Of a stretch of 64,000 nt of DNA, positions 32,142 through 40,710 are shown piece by piece. Within the stretch, counting starts at the first letter, position 1. Each line of letters begins with the position of its first letter. The notes under the pieces are model-generated. The model had not been told where the DNA came from. It did no database searches and was given only the letters and a program-made list of their open reading frames with translations. Location of the stretch: the NCBI RefSeq assembly GCF_000189535.1, contig NC_015145.1:2356001-2420000 (forward strand). The letters are read 5' to 3'. This stretch comes from Pseudarthrobacter phenanthrenivorans Sphe3 (GTDB taxonomy: Bacteria > Actinomycetota > Actinomycetes > Actinomycetales > Micrococcaceae). Made by a program: the position numbers and the translations under genes.

Positions 32142-33611
32142 ATGAGCAGCACGAACCACGACCGTCCCACCGCGGGCGAACTCGTGCCGGTGAAGTTCTC
32201 CCGCCTCACCCGCCGCGGTGTCCTCCTCGGTCTGTCGCTGACCCAGCTCATCACGCTCGCCATCGGCGGAGCCACACTCATCGGCGCGTTCTACGCCGGC
32301 GGCGGGATGCTGCTCGCCTACACCGCCCCCATCTGGGTACTCGCCGCCGCACTGACCTGGATACCCATCGCGGGCCGGCCCATCGTGGAATGGCTACCCA
32401 TCGCCTGCTGGTGGCTGTGGCGCACCACCGGCGGGCAACTGCTCTACCGACACAGGATCGTCGTCCCACGCCCCGTCGGAACCCTCGCCCTGCCCGGCGA
32501 CATGGCGCGACTGCGCGAATACACCGACCCCGACACCAGCGCCGGAATGATCCACGACCCCCACGCCGCAACCTTGACCGTGGTGTGCGAGGTCACCCAT
32601 CCCGCGTTCGTGCTCCTCGACCCCGGCGAACAGGAACGCCGCGTCAGCTCCTGGGGTCGCGTCCTGGCCACCGTCTGCCGCTCCGGGCGGATCGCGACGC
32701 TACAAGTCCTCGAACGCACCCTCCCAGACTCCGGCACCGGACTCGCCGAATGGTGGGCCACCCACGGCACCCCGGACGGCTCGTGGGCGGCCGACACCTA
32801 CGCAGAACTCATCGACCGCGCCGGCCCAGCCGGCGAACGGCACGCCACCACACTCTCGCTATCACTGGACATGAAGACCAGTGCGCGGCAGATCAGGACC
32901 GCGGGCGGCGGGATTCGTGGTGCTGCCGCCGTGCTGCGGCAGGAGATGAACACGCTCGTCGCCGCGCTCCGCTCCGCCGACCTCTCGCCGTCGGGATGGC
33001 TGACGCCGGGGCAGATCGCGGTGATGCTGCGCTCCGCCTACGACCCCGCTATCGCCGCCACGCTGGAACGCCACGGCAGGCTCGGCCAATCCCTTGCGAC
33101 CGCAGGGCCGGTCGCGGTCACCGAGACTTGGGGCAAGCTCCGCACCGACTCCGCCCACCACGCAGTGCTCTGGGTCAGCGAGTGGCCCAGGTCGCTCGTC
33201 TATCCGGGATTCCTGTCGCCGGTGCTGCTGTCCACCGGCATCCAGCGGTCGTTCTCGCTGATCTGCACCCCCATGCGTTCCGACGCCGCTGCTCGCGACA
33301 TCCGCAAGAAGAAGGTCGAGCACATCTCCGACCAGGCCCAGCGCGCGAAGATCGGCCAGATCGAAGACGCCTCACAGACCGCCGAGTACCACGACGTGCT
33401 CCAGCAAGAAGCCGACCTCACCGCCGGACACGGCATCCTCCGCTACACCGGCCTCATCGCCGTCTCCGCACCCACCGTCGAAGAACTCGACGCCGCCGTC
33501 GCCGCCATCGAGCAAGCCGCGATCCAGGCATCTTGTGAGACCCGGCTGCTCGTCGGCCAGCAAGCCGCCGCCTTCACCGCCGCTGCGCTCCCGCTCTGCC
33601 GGAGGGTCTGA
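32142..33611 (+). CDS. SCO6880-family type IV secretion protein
   Basis: 489 residues. Two N-terminal helices (GVLLGLSLTQLITLAIGGATLIGAFYA and LLAYTAPIWVLAAALTWIPIAG) resemble the PrgI/VirB3 module. The rest is cytoplasmic and matches the SCO6880 family found next to VirB4 genes in actinobacterial elements: GDMARLREYTDPDTSAGMIHDP, WGRVLATVCRSGRIATLQVLERTLPDSG, IRGAAAVLRQEMNTL, AAARDIRKKKVEHISDQAQRAKIGQ. In VirB4-type systems such a module anchors the ATPase to the membrane. It is separated from the VirB4 gene by an antisense insert and one hypothetical gene. Confidence 0.82.
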   Translation: MSSTNHDRPTAGELVPVKFSRLTRRGVLLGLSLTQLITLAIGGATLIGAFYAGGGMLLAYTAPIWVLAAALTWIPIAGRPIVEWLPIACWWLWRTTGGQLLYRHRIVVPRPVGTLALPGDMARLREYTDPDTSAGMIHDPHAATLTVVCEVTHPAFVLLDPGEQERRVSSWGRVLATVCRSGRIATLQVLERTLPDSGTGLAEWWATHGTPDGSWAADTYAELIDRAGPAGERHATTLSLSLDMKTSARQIRTAGGGIRGAAAVLRQEMNTLVAALRSADLSPSGWLTPGQIAVMLRSAYDPAIAATLERHGRLGQSLATAGPVAVTETWGKLRTDSAHHAVLWVSEWPRSLVYPGFLSPVLLSTGIQRSFSLICTPMRSDAAARDIRKKKVEHISDQAQRAKIGQIEDASQTAEYHDVLQQEADLTAGHGILRYTGLIAVSAPTVEELDAAVAAIEQAAIQASCETRLLVGQQAAAFTAAALPLCRRV

Positions 33612-33653
33612 CGGGTCTTACGTGCCTCGCAGTGTGAAGCCCGTACCAAACGA

Positions 33654-34415
33654 CTACGCGCTGTCCCTCGTGCGGTCGGCGATTGACCTTGGAGCGTCGA
33701 CCTGCCGCGGACGAACGAGAACATACTCGCCGTCAGGGGTCATGCTCTCGCGCAGCAGCTCAACGACGCGCACGAGCGTCGCATCGTCAATCGTCGGTCC
33801 GTCCAGAGCGGCGCGGACCGCGTCTTCCAACTCGCTTGGAAGCACCTCGTCGTCGATGCGGACATTGGCGAGCATTGATCGCGCGCGAGCTGCGTATTGG
33901 TCCGCCAGCAACGCTGAAAGAAGAATCGCCTGGTACTGCTCCGCCGTCATGCTCTGTGGGCTGCGCGCCAGCTCTTCCGACGGTGGCTCATTATGCTCGG
34001 CGAGCGGACCTTCAAGGTACGCAGTAGGAACCTCATCTACCTTGCCGACTTCGACAGAGAACGTCTGCCGTGGCGGTCGAGTTGTGGCCCACTTCCACAG
34101 TCTTGAGACACCGAGGACCGCGGCGTCCACCGCAACATCAACTCCACGTTCAATGTAGGGCGCTAACGCCTCCATGATTGCGTCGCCGACTTGGTACCGG
34201 AACTCCTGACCGGGCGAAGGGCGCGCTGGTACCAAGGGTCCGCGCGACCGCACGATCTCGTCGATGTCGGCTGGGCGAGACTCAGTAGGACCGAGCAGGT
34301 TCTTGGTGTCGTCGTCACGGAGCAGGTCCCGTTCATACCCACGGGTCGCCCGCGACTCGGAACGGTGGGTTCCCTCGCGACGCCGCACCCAACGCAGCTC
34401 TTCGTCGTCGTTCAT
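33654..34415 (-). CDS. Hypothetical protein, antisense cargo inside the transfer operon
   Basis: 253 residues read against the whole transfer region. A charged N-terminus (RRREGTHRSESRATRGYERDLLRDDDTK) precedes an amphipathic part EFRYQVGDAIMEALAPYIERGVDVAVDAAVLGVSRLWKW, then SMTAEQYQAILLSALLADQYAARARSMLANVRIDD and LRESMTPDGEYVL. I do not recognise a family and see no transmembrane helix. Composition is less GC-rich than the neighbours, so it looks like later-acquired cargo. Candidate roles for a gene in this spot are exclusion, immunity or antidefence, but nothing in the sequence decides. Confidence 0.65.
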   Translation of the reverse strand: MNDDEELRWVRRREGTHRSESRATRGYERDLLRDDDTKNLLGPTESRPADIDEIVRSRGPLVPARPSPGQEFRYQVGDAIMEALAPYIERGVDVAVDAAVLGVSRLWKWATTRPPRQTFSVEVGKVDEVPTAYLEGPLAEHNEPPSEELARSPQSMTAEQYQAILLSALLADQYAARARSMLANVRIDDEVLPSELEDAVRAALDGPTIDDATLVRVVELLRESMTPDGEYVLVRPRQVDAPRSIADRTRDSA

Positions 34416-34520
34416 GCCTCACCTCCTCGGTGGTCGAAGTTTACCGGCGTCGAGCGCGGTGGGCTGGAGGAATAAGAAGCCCCTTGCTGCTGAATGCCTC
34501 AAATGATCTGCGGGTGCACG

Positions 34521-34533
34521 GGGGCGCACCTCG
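34521..34533 (+). promoter_or_regulatory. Leader motif GGGGCGCACCTCG
   Basis: Variant of the ICE leader motif, 32 bases before the next start. It marks the point where the transfer operon restarts after the antisense insert. Confidence 0.35.
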
Positions 34534-34564
34534 TGGGTGACATGACCTACCGATGGAGGCCACC

Positions 34565-35395
34565 ATGCCCACGTTCTTCGATTCGACCGCGGATGCAGCG
34601 GAGGCATCCGAAGCCTTGCGCGGACTCGCGCACCCGAGCCGGGGGTTCGATCAGCCCGCCGAGATGTACGGGGTGATCGGTGATCTGTCCTCGGGGATGC
34701 GCTCGCTGCGGCAGGCACTCGATCAGATCGCCGATGTTCACGAGCGCAAGGTCGCGCACGCCTTCAATGACGCCGGAAGCCACGAGGCAGGAGTGCGTGA
34801 CGCCCTCGCTGCTGCGGAGGAACTGCGTCAGGCGGCGAACCTCGTCGACCGGGCGTATGACCGGCTCGCGGAAGGGTTCATCGCCGCCGGGCGGATCGCC
34901 TGGCACCCTGAGCCCGCCGTCGAGGAGGCCGCGCCGTCTCGGTGGGTCAGTGTGGTGTTCCTTCAGGGCGAGGAGGCGGACCGGCCGTTGCGCATCCTCG
35001 GCGAGCTGGGGCATGTCGATGCGGTGGACTTCCTCGCGCAGTGGGACTACGGCGACGAGACCACGCAGGCCGCGCTGGAGAACGGGTACGTCTACGACGA
35101 GCCCGGCGAGGGCACCAACGACCAGGTGGCGCTCTCGGGCGACTACGCGCTGGTCGTCAACCCGCACGTCGGCTACGTCTCGCTCCTGCGCCGCTACACC
35201 GAACCGGAAGCAGAGCCCCAGGACGCCGAACCAGTCGGAACCCCTCCGGTGCAGGCTGGGCCGGAGTTGCTGGTGTCGTACTCGTCGCCGGGTGCCACGG
35301 AGCGGGCCGATGTGCCGACGGCGAAGCGGGATGGGTCGTGGTTCGAGCCGGCCAAGATCACGGCTGTCAAGCAGGCGCGAGGGCTGGTGCTGTGA
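34565..35395 (+). CDS. Hypothetical ICE protein upstream of VirB4
   Basis: 276 residues from ATG 34565, behind GGAGG. The N-terminal half is helical (AAEASEALRGLAHPSRGF, LRQALDQIADVHERKVAHAFND, GVRDALAAAEELRQAANLVDRAYDRLAEGFIAAGR). The C-terminal half (RWVSVVFLQGEEADRPLRILGELGHVDAVDFLAQWDYGDE, VALSGDYALVVNPHVGYVSLLRRY) looks like a small alpha/beta domain. No family recognised. It is coupled to the VirB4 gene by a GTGA overlap, so it is probably a transfer-system component. Confidence 0.68.
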   Translation: MPTFFDSTADAAEASEALRGLAHPSRGFDQPAEMYGVIGDLSSGMRSLRQALDQIADVHERKVAHAFNDAGSHEAGVRDALAAAEELRQAANLVDRAYDRLAEGFIAAGRIAWHPEPAVEEAAPSRWVSVVFLQGEEADRPLRILGELGHVDAVDFLAQWDYGDETTQAALENGYVYDEPGEGTNDQVALSGDYALVVNPHVGYVSLLRRYTEPEAEPQDAEPVGTPPVQAGPELLVSYSSPGATERADVPTAKRDGSWFEPAKITAVKQARGLVL

Positions 35396-36876
35396 CCGAG
35401 GATCGCGCGCGGCTGCACACCGCAGTTCTGGTAGCGCCGTCGAAGGAGCGGCGGAAGCTCCGGAAGCAGCGCCGCAAGGCAGAGGCCCGGCTCCACGCCG
35501 AGCAGCGTCGGGCCGCGCTCGCCGCGGCGAAGGCGAAGGCCGAGGAGGAGCGTGCCGAGCGGCGCGCCACGGTCTACCTGCCGAAGTCTGGCGAACCGGG
35601 TGCCGCGAGGCTGCGCACTCCGGGTCGGTTCCATCTGACGCGGCATCAGGACACGTCGGCGACGCTGGCGGGTGCGTATCCGTTCGTCGCCGAGGGTGGG
35701 CTCGGTGCCGATGGTGTGTTCGTCGGCCAAGACCTGTACTCGGGCGGGAGTTTCGTCTACGACCCGTGGGTGCTCTACGCGCGCGGGATCATCACCGCGC
35801 CGAACGTGGTGCTGGCCGGGATCGTCGGCTCAGGCAAGTCCTCGCTAGCCAAGTCGCTCTACACGCGGTCGCTGCCGTTCGGGCGGCGCGTGTACGTGCC
35901 CGGCGACCCGAAAGGCGAACACACCGCCGTCGCGAACGCCGTCGGCGGACGCGCCATCGTCCTCGGGCACGGGCTCAACACTCGCCTGAACCCGCTCGAC
36001 GAAGGTCACCGGCCCAGCGGACTGTCGGACGCGCAGTGGGCCTCGACCGTCGCGGCGCGGCGTCGTGACCTGATCGGCGCGCTCGCGGAGACCGTGCTCG
36101 CGCGAGGCTTGTCGCCGTTGGAGCACACCGCGATCGACATCGCCCTGACCCAGACCGTGTGGGAGAACGACGTGCCGATCCTGCCGATGGTCGTCGATCA
36201 CATCCTCGCCCCCAGCAAGGATGCCGACGGCAGGCTGGCCGAGGACGGCAGGCTCGTCGGCCACGCGCTACGCCGCCTCGTCGCAGGCGACCTGGCCGGG
36301 CTGTTCGACGGCCCCTCCACGCTCGCGTTTGATCCGTCATTGCCGATGATCTCCCTCGACCTCTCGCGGGTCACCGAGAACTCGACCCTCATCTCAGTCC
36401 TGATGACGTGCTCGTCAGCGTGGATGGAATCCGCACTGCTCGACCCGAACGGTGGGCAGCGGTGGGTGATCTACGACGAGGCATGGCGGCTCATGTCCCA
36501 CCCGGCGCTGTTGCGGCGGATGGATGCGCACTGGCGACTCGCCAGGCACTACGGGATCGCGAACATGCTGATCTTCCACAAGCTCACCGACCTCGACAAC
36601 GTGGGCGACCAAGGCTCCGCCATGCGCTCCCTGGCCAACTCGCTGCTCGCGAACGCGGAGACGCGGATCGTGTACCGGCAGGAATCCGACCAGCTCGGAC
36701 CGACCGCGACCGCCCTCGGTCTGACCGGCACTGAGCAGCAACTCTTGCCGAACCTCGGCGTCGGCCAAGGCCTGTGGCGGATCAAGGCGAGGAGCTTCGT
36801 CTGCCAGCACCAGCTCCACCCCGACGAACTCGCCCTGTTCGACACCAGCAGCCGCGCCGCGGGAGGTCACCGATGA
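35392..36876 (+). CDS. VirB4-like conjugation ATPase
   Basis: 494 residues from GTG 35392. A basic, coiled N-terminus (SKERRKLRKQRRKAEARLHAEQRRA) precedes the ATPase core: Walker A in VLAGIVGSGKSSLAKSL, then VYVPGDPKGEHTAVANAVGGRAIVLG, Walker B in RWVIYDEAWRLMSHPALLRRMDAHWRLARHYGIANMLIFHKLTDLD and a late ETRIVYRQESDQ. It powers the type IV channel. It is shorter than many VirB4 proteins; the missing N-terminal domain is plausibly supplied by the SCO6880-family protein. Confidence 0.88.
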   Translation: MTEDRARLHTAVLVAPSKERRKLRKQRRKAEARLHAEQRRAALAAAKAKAEEERAERRATVYLPKSGEPGAARLRTPGRFHLTRHQDTSATLAGAYPFVAEGGLGADGVFVGQDLYSGGSFVYDPWVLYARGIITAPNVVLAGIVGSGKSSLAKSLYTRSLPFGRRVYVPGDPKGEHTAVANAVGGRAIVLGHGLNTRLNPLDEGHRPSGLSDAQWASTVAARRRDLIGALAETVLARGLSPLEHTAIDIALTQTVWENDVPILPMVVDHILAPSKDADGRLAEDGRLVGHALRRLVAGDLAGLFDGPSTLAFDPSLPMISLDLSRVTENSTLISVLMTCSSAWMESALLDPNGGQRWVIYDEAWRLMSHPALLRRMDAHWRLARHYGIANMLIFHKLTDLDNVGDQGSAMRSLANSLLANAETRIVYRQESDQLGPTATALGLTGTEQQLLPNLGVGQGLWRIKARSFVCQHQLHPDELALFDTSSRAAGGHR

Positions 36877-37424
36877 ACCTCACGGGCCCGCGCCGATCCA
36901 CCACGACCGACGACGATGCCACGGCTCCCGTCGAGCTGCCGCACGTCCTCGTCACCGTCGCCGACGACGGAAGCCTCGCCGCGACGGTCGATGGAACACC
37001 ACTTCCGTCACCGGACGCGGGCGCGTGGACGCGAGCGACGTTCGGGCCGCTCATGGACGCCATCACCAAGGACCGCACCGTCGCCGTCCGGGTCGAAGTT
37101 CGCGAGACCGATGGAAGTGTCTTCACCGATATCCTCCGCACACGCAAGACCCGACGCGCCGTGGCCCCGCCCGAGACCCCTGTGCCAGAGACTCGTCGGA
37201 GTCGCCACGCCCGACGAGTGCCGCGCCTGGCTGAGGTCACCGCCGAGGGGTTCGTACCCGGCGAGGATGTCGCCGTCGCGACGATCGTCTCCCACACCGA
37301 CGCCACCGGAACCGGCGAGGCCCACGCACTCATCGACCTCGACGACCTGCCCGACGCAAGCGCGCCCGAGGTGATCCTCCTTGGGCGCATCTCCGGCACC
37401 CTCGCGGTGCGGCGGCTGACATGA
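36873..37424 (+). CDS. Hypothetical ICE protein
   Basis: 183 residues, ATGA overlaps with VirB4 before and the coupling-protein gene after, so firmly inside the operon. It has a beta-rich N-terminal part (PHVLVTVADDGSLAATVDGTPLP, TVAVRVEVRETDGSVFTDIL), a basic linker (RTRKTRRAVAPPETPVPETRRSRHARR) and a second small beta domain (GEDVAVATIVSHTDATGTGEAHALIDLDDL). I know no family name. Its position suggests an adaptor between the VirB4 ATPase and the coupling protein. Confidence 0.68.
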   Translation: MNLTGPRRSTTTDDDATAPVELPHVLVTVADDGSLAATVDGTPLPSPDAGAWTRATFGPLMDAITKDRTVAVRVEVRETDGSVFTDILRTRKTRRAVAPPETPVPETRRSRHARRVPRLAEVTAEGFVPGEDVAVATIVSHTDATGTGEAHALIDLDDLPDASAPEVILLGRISGTLAVRRLT

Positions 37425-39199
37425 ACCAGCGGCAAGCCGGGAGCATGGGCGACGAACTCACCAACGCCGCCCTCATCGGCCTGATCGGCATGTTCGGGAT
37501 CGCTCTCGTCCTCCGCGCGGCCGGCAGCGTCGCCGCGCTCCTCACCAGCACGCCCCAGCCCGACGCCGGCGCAGCGGCGGGGCTCGCCGTGCTGTTCAAC
37601 CCCGGCGACCCCGCGACCGCGCTCGGTGCCGACGGACTCAACCCGCTCGTCTACTGGCTCGTCAGCACGACACTGCTCGGCGGACTCGCAGCCGGGATCG
37701 TCTGGGTCTGGATCGTGCTGCGTCGACACACGCGGAAGACCGAGACCGACCCGCACCGACTCGCGGGGATCGCGACCAGCCATGAAGTCAAGACCGCAGC
37801 ATCCGCGAAGGCACTGCTTCACCGTGCGGCCACGCTGCGGCCCTCCTTGGAGTCGCCGGCACCGCAGGATGTCGGCTACCTCCTGGGGGCCAGTCGTGGC
37901 ACGAAAGTCTGGGCATCGGTCGAGGACTCGATCCTGCTGATCGGCCCGCCCCGCTCCGGCAAGGGATTGCACGTCGTCATCAACGCGATCCTTGACGCCC
38001 CCGGTGCGGTCGTCACCACCAGCACGAGGCCCGACAACCTCACCGCGACCCTTCGCGCTCGACGCCGCAAAGGCGGGCCGGTCGCCGTGTTCGACCCCCA
38101 ACACCTCGCCGAAGGCATCCCCGCCGGACTCCGCTGGTCACCCATTCGCGGCTGCGACGATCCGCTCACCGCGATGATCCGCGCCAACGGACTCGCCGCC
38201 GCCACCGGCCTCAGCGCCGGAGGCGTCGAGTCGGGTGGGTTCTGGGAGGGAAAGACCCGCACCGCACTCCAGAGCCTGCTGCACGCCGCCGCACTCGACG
38301 GCCGCCCACCGGCCGAGCTGTTCAGGTGGACCCTCGACCCCAGCGCAGCGACCGAGGCCGTCGCCATCCTCAACTCCCACCCGAACGCGGCGATGGGTTG
38401 GGACGACTCCCTTGGTGCGATGATCGACGCCGACCCCAAGACCCGCGACAGCATCTGGCAAGGCGTCTCCCTCGCACTCGCCGCCCTCGCCGACCCGCGC
38501 GTGCTCGATGCCGTCACGCCCGGCCCGCACGAGCACTTCGACCCCGAGACCTTCCTCACCGAACAAGGCACCCTCTACCTACTCGCCACCGGGGCGGGAG
38601 CAGGAGCCTCCGCATCGCTGGTCGCGGCATTCGTCGAAGACCTCATCGAAACCGCCCGCAGGCTTGCCGCCCGCTCACCCGGAGCACGGCTCGACCCGCC
38701 GCTATTGCTCGCGCTCGATGAGATCGGGAACCTCGCACCGCTGCCATCCCTGCCGACGCTCATGGCCGAAGGCGGCGGCACCGGAATCACGACCATGCCG
38801 GTCTTGCAGTCCCTCGCCCAAGCACGCGACAGGTGGAGTGAACACCAGGCCGGCGCGATCTGGGACGCCAGCATCGTCAAGATCATCCTCGGCGGCGCAT
38901 CCAACAGCCGCGATCTCCAAGACCTCTCCACCCTCATCGGTGAGCGTGACGAGTACACCGACAGCGTGACCCTTGGCGACCACGGCACCCGCTCCAACCA
39001 GCGTTCGGTCCGCCGTGTGCCGATTCTGCCGCCAGACCGCATCCGCACCCTGCCGTTCGGCACCGGCATCACGATGCTGCGCTCCGCACCGCCCATCGTC
39101 ACCGATCTGCGCGCCTGGCCGACCCGGCCCGACGCCGCGCAGCTCCGCAGCGACCGCAACGAACTCGAAGCATTGCTGCGCCACCGCCCCGCGTCCTGA
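37421..39199 (+). CDS. Type IV coupling protein (TraG/TraD/VirD4-type)
   Basis: 592 residues. Two N-terminal membrane helices (AALIGLIGMFGIALVLRAAGSVAALL, LVSTTLLGGLAAGIVWVWIVL) precede the ATPase: Walker A in ILLIGPPRSGKGLHVVINAI, VVTTSTRPDNL, VAVFDPQ, Walker B in LLLALDEIGNLAPLPSLPTLMAEGGGTGITTMPVLQSLAQARDRW (the TraD/TraG recognition domain), and GERDEYTDSVT. It brings the DNA-protein complex to the channel. Its presence implies that a relaxase substrate exists, although none is visible nearby. Confidence 0.9.
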   Translation: MNQRQAGSMGDELTNAALIGLIGMFGIALVLRAAGSVAALLTSTPQPDAGAAAGLAVLFNPGDPATALGADGLNPLVYWLVSTTLLGGLAAGIVWVWIVLRRHTRKTETDPHRLAGIATSHEVKTAASAKALLHRAATLRPSLESPAPQDVGYLLGASRGTKVWASVEDSILLIGPPRSGKGLHVVINAILDAPGAVVTTSTRPDNLTATLRARRRKGGPVAVFDPQHLAEGIPAGLRWSPIRGCDDPLTAMIRANGLAAATGLSAGGVESGGFWEGKTRTALQSLLHAAALDGRPPAELFRWTLDPSAATEAVAILNSHPNAAMGWDDSLGAMIDADPKTRDSIWQGVSLALAALADPRVLDAVTPGPHEHFDPETFLTEQGTLYLLATGAGAGASASLVAAFVEDLIETARRLAARSPGARLDPPLLLALDEIGNLAPLPSLPTLMAEGGGTGITTMPVLQSLAQARDRWSEHQAGAIWDASIVKIILGGASNSRDLQDLSTLIGERDEYTDSVTLGDHGTRSNQRSVRRVPILPPDRIRTLPFGTGITMLRSAPPIVTDLRAWPTRPDAAQLRSDRNELEALLRHRPAS

Positions 39200-39215
39200 C
39201 GACGCTTGGAAGGGC

Positions 39216-39231
39216 CAGCGCACCTGCCTGA
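39216..39231 (+). promoter_or_regulatory. Leader motif CAGCGCACCTGCCTGA
   Basis: Shares GCGCACCTGCCTG with the site at 25717. It precedes the SSB gene by 48 bases, and CCTGA can pair with TCAGG next to its ribosome-binding site GGAGGAGG. Confidence 0.45.
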
Positions 39232-39279
39232 CAGAGCGACCACACGCAGTTGGTCGCCCGAGTTCAGGAGGAGGCCATC

Positions 39280-39720
39280 ATGGCCATTCACACCCAGGAA
39301 TCGTTGTCGGGCTTCATCGCTTCGGAGCCGTTGCTCACTGAGACGGCCAAGGGAGACGCTAGGTTCTTCGCCCGTATCGGCAAGGAGCACTTCCGCCGCG
39401 AGGACGATGGTTCGTTCACGCAGACCGAGACGACCTATCACCACCTGGTGATGTTCGGGCGTTCCGCTGAGCACGCGCACGCGAGCTTCGCCCAGGGCGA
39501 CAACTTCGTCGCCGAGGGCTACACGCGGCCGGTCAACTACGAGCGCAACGGTCAGGCGATCGAGGGCGAAGAGTTCGTCGCCAAGAAGATCGGCCACGAC
39601 ACCGCGCGGACCCGCTACGAGGTGGACCGGACGCCGCGCAATGGAGTCGGCCGGGACGCAGCGGCGTACGACCCGACGCAGCGAGCAGCGACTGCGACGC
39701 ACGCCCCGGTCAGCATGTGA
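39280..39720 (+). CDS. ssb: Single-stranded DNA-binding protein (element-borne)
   Basis: 146 residues from ATG 39280, behind AGGAGGAGG. OB-fold stretches: SGFIASEPLLTETAKGDARFFARIGKE, TYHHLVMFGRSAEHAHASFAQGDNFVAEGYTRPVNYERNGQ and EEFVAKKIGHDTARTRYEV. The usual acidic C-terminal DDDIPF tip is absent; the end is AATATHAPVSM. Probably coats the transferred strand together with Prim-Pol and ArdC-like proteins. It begins a new leader after the coupling protein. Confidence 0.8.
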   Translation: MAIHTQESLSGFIASEPLLTETAKGDARFFARIGKEHFRREDDGSFTQTETTYHHLVMFGRSAEHAHASFAQGDNFVAEGYTRPVNYERNGQAIEGEEFVAKKIGHDTARTRYEVDRTPRNGVGRDAAAYDPTQRAATATHAPVSM

Positions 39721-39739
39721 GTTCGGGAGCCACAGCACC

Positions 39740-40297
39740 ATGAACGATCAGCATGAGATGGATGAGCCGGACGTCTTCGACGGGCCGCCCCGCGTCACCA
39801 ACGCGGACATGCCCGAACCGCCGCACCCCGTGAACTGGAACCTGCTGACGGCGCACGAGCTGGAGCAGGAATGGCTCGCGCTGAACCGGTGGGTTGACTG
39901 GCTGCGACGCACCTACGGCCTCACGGTCGCGGTGGTGCCGCCGTACTGGCATCACCACCCGGAGATGGTCTGGGAGCTGTCTGCGCTGCACCTACATTGG
40001 CTTGCGGCTTACGACCCCGAGCAGAACGCATCCGCGCCGCTCGGCTGGCACCGCGACTTCGCCGACGCACGAGAGCGTCTTCGCCATTGGGTCACCGCCT
40101 GCGGGACTCGTGGAGACCGCGACCGCCCGACCCGGCAAGCTGCTTGGCCCGGTGAGGACCCAGCGCCCACGATCCAGGACTTCACCTTCGCTGACCGGGA
40201 CATCGAGTTCGTCGAGTTCGTCATCGCGCAAGTCCGCAAGCGCCAGGAGGCCGAAGACGAGTTCTACGCCAACCTGGCCGGCGACGAGACTCCGTAG
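39740..40297 (+). CDS. DUF4913 protein
   Basis: 185 residues from ATG 39740. The DUF4913 core is NWNLLTAHELEQEWLALNRWVDWLRRTYGLTVAVVPPYWHHHPEMVWELSALHLHWLAAYD, rich in Trp and His, followed by GWHRDFADARERLRHWVTACG. Proteins of this kind are common near the end of actinobacterial conjugative elements; their role is unknown. It lies between SSB and the recombinase region, 20 bases after the SSB stop. Confidence 0.75.
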   Translation: MNDQHEMDEPDVFDGPPRVTNADMPEPPHPVNWNLLTAHELEQEWLALNRWVDWLRRTYGLTVAVVPPYWHHHPEMVWELSALHLHWLAAYDPEQNASAPLGWHRDFADARERLRHWVTACGTRGDRDRPTRQAAWPGEDPAPTIQDFTFADRDIEFVEFVIAQVRKRQEAEDEFYANLAGDETP

Positions 40298-40301
40298 ACC
40301 G

Positions 40302-40529
40302 ATGAGCCGCTATGCCAAGAAGACCGACCGTCGCCCCTACGAGGAGCGGTCGTTCTCCGTCCGGGCCGTCCACCGCGAACGCGCCGACCTGCACAAGCTC
40401 GCCGAGGTTCTCATCCGGCTGACGTTGCAGGAGACCGGCGAGAGCCGCGCGGCCCGCGAGGCCGTGCGGGTGCCCGACACCTACCGGGCGGCGACGGATG
40501 GCCTGGCCGCCTCCGAAGCCGCCCGGTAG
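40302..40529 (+). CDS. Small hypothetical ICE protein
   Basis: 75 residues from ATG 40302, 4 bases after the DUF4913 stop. Basic N-terminus (MSRYAKKTDRRPYEERSFSVRAVHRERADLHKLAEVLIRLTLQETGESRAAREA). The helical middle could be part of a small DNA-binding or excisionase-like protein, but no HTH is obvious. Spacing and codon use support a real gene. Directly upstream of the recombinase leader, where many elements encode their excisionase. Confidence 0.6.
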   Translation: MSRYAKKTDRRPYEERSFSVRAVHRERADLHKLAEVLIRLTLQETGESRAAREAVRVPDTYRAATDGLAASEAAR

Positions 40530-40639
40530 AATGAACCTTGCAAGCCTCGCGATGCGGGGTGTTGTGGCCTAAACCTCGCCGCTCGGCGAGCAACACGCAC
40601 CGAGACCATCGGGTCCCGCCCTACAGCCTTCATCGGCTG

Positions 40640-40700
40640 CTCTCACGATCAACACCCCTCCCACCAACAGTGGGAGCGCGAGGGTCGAACCGCGTGAGAG
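40640..40700 (+). promoter_or_regulatory. Nested hairpins in the recombinase leader
   Basis: The outer stem pairs CTCTCAC (40640-40646) with GTGAGAG (40694-40700). The inner stem pairs CTCCCAC (40658-40664) with GTGGGAG (40670-40676) around CAACA. The recombinase ATG is at 40711, so the outer stem ends next to its ribosome-binding region. An additional dyad, CTCGCCG / CGGCGAG, lies just before. Possible translational control or recombinase-binding site. Confidence 0.5.
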
Positions 40701-40710
40701 TGAGCCCCCG

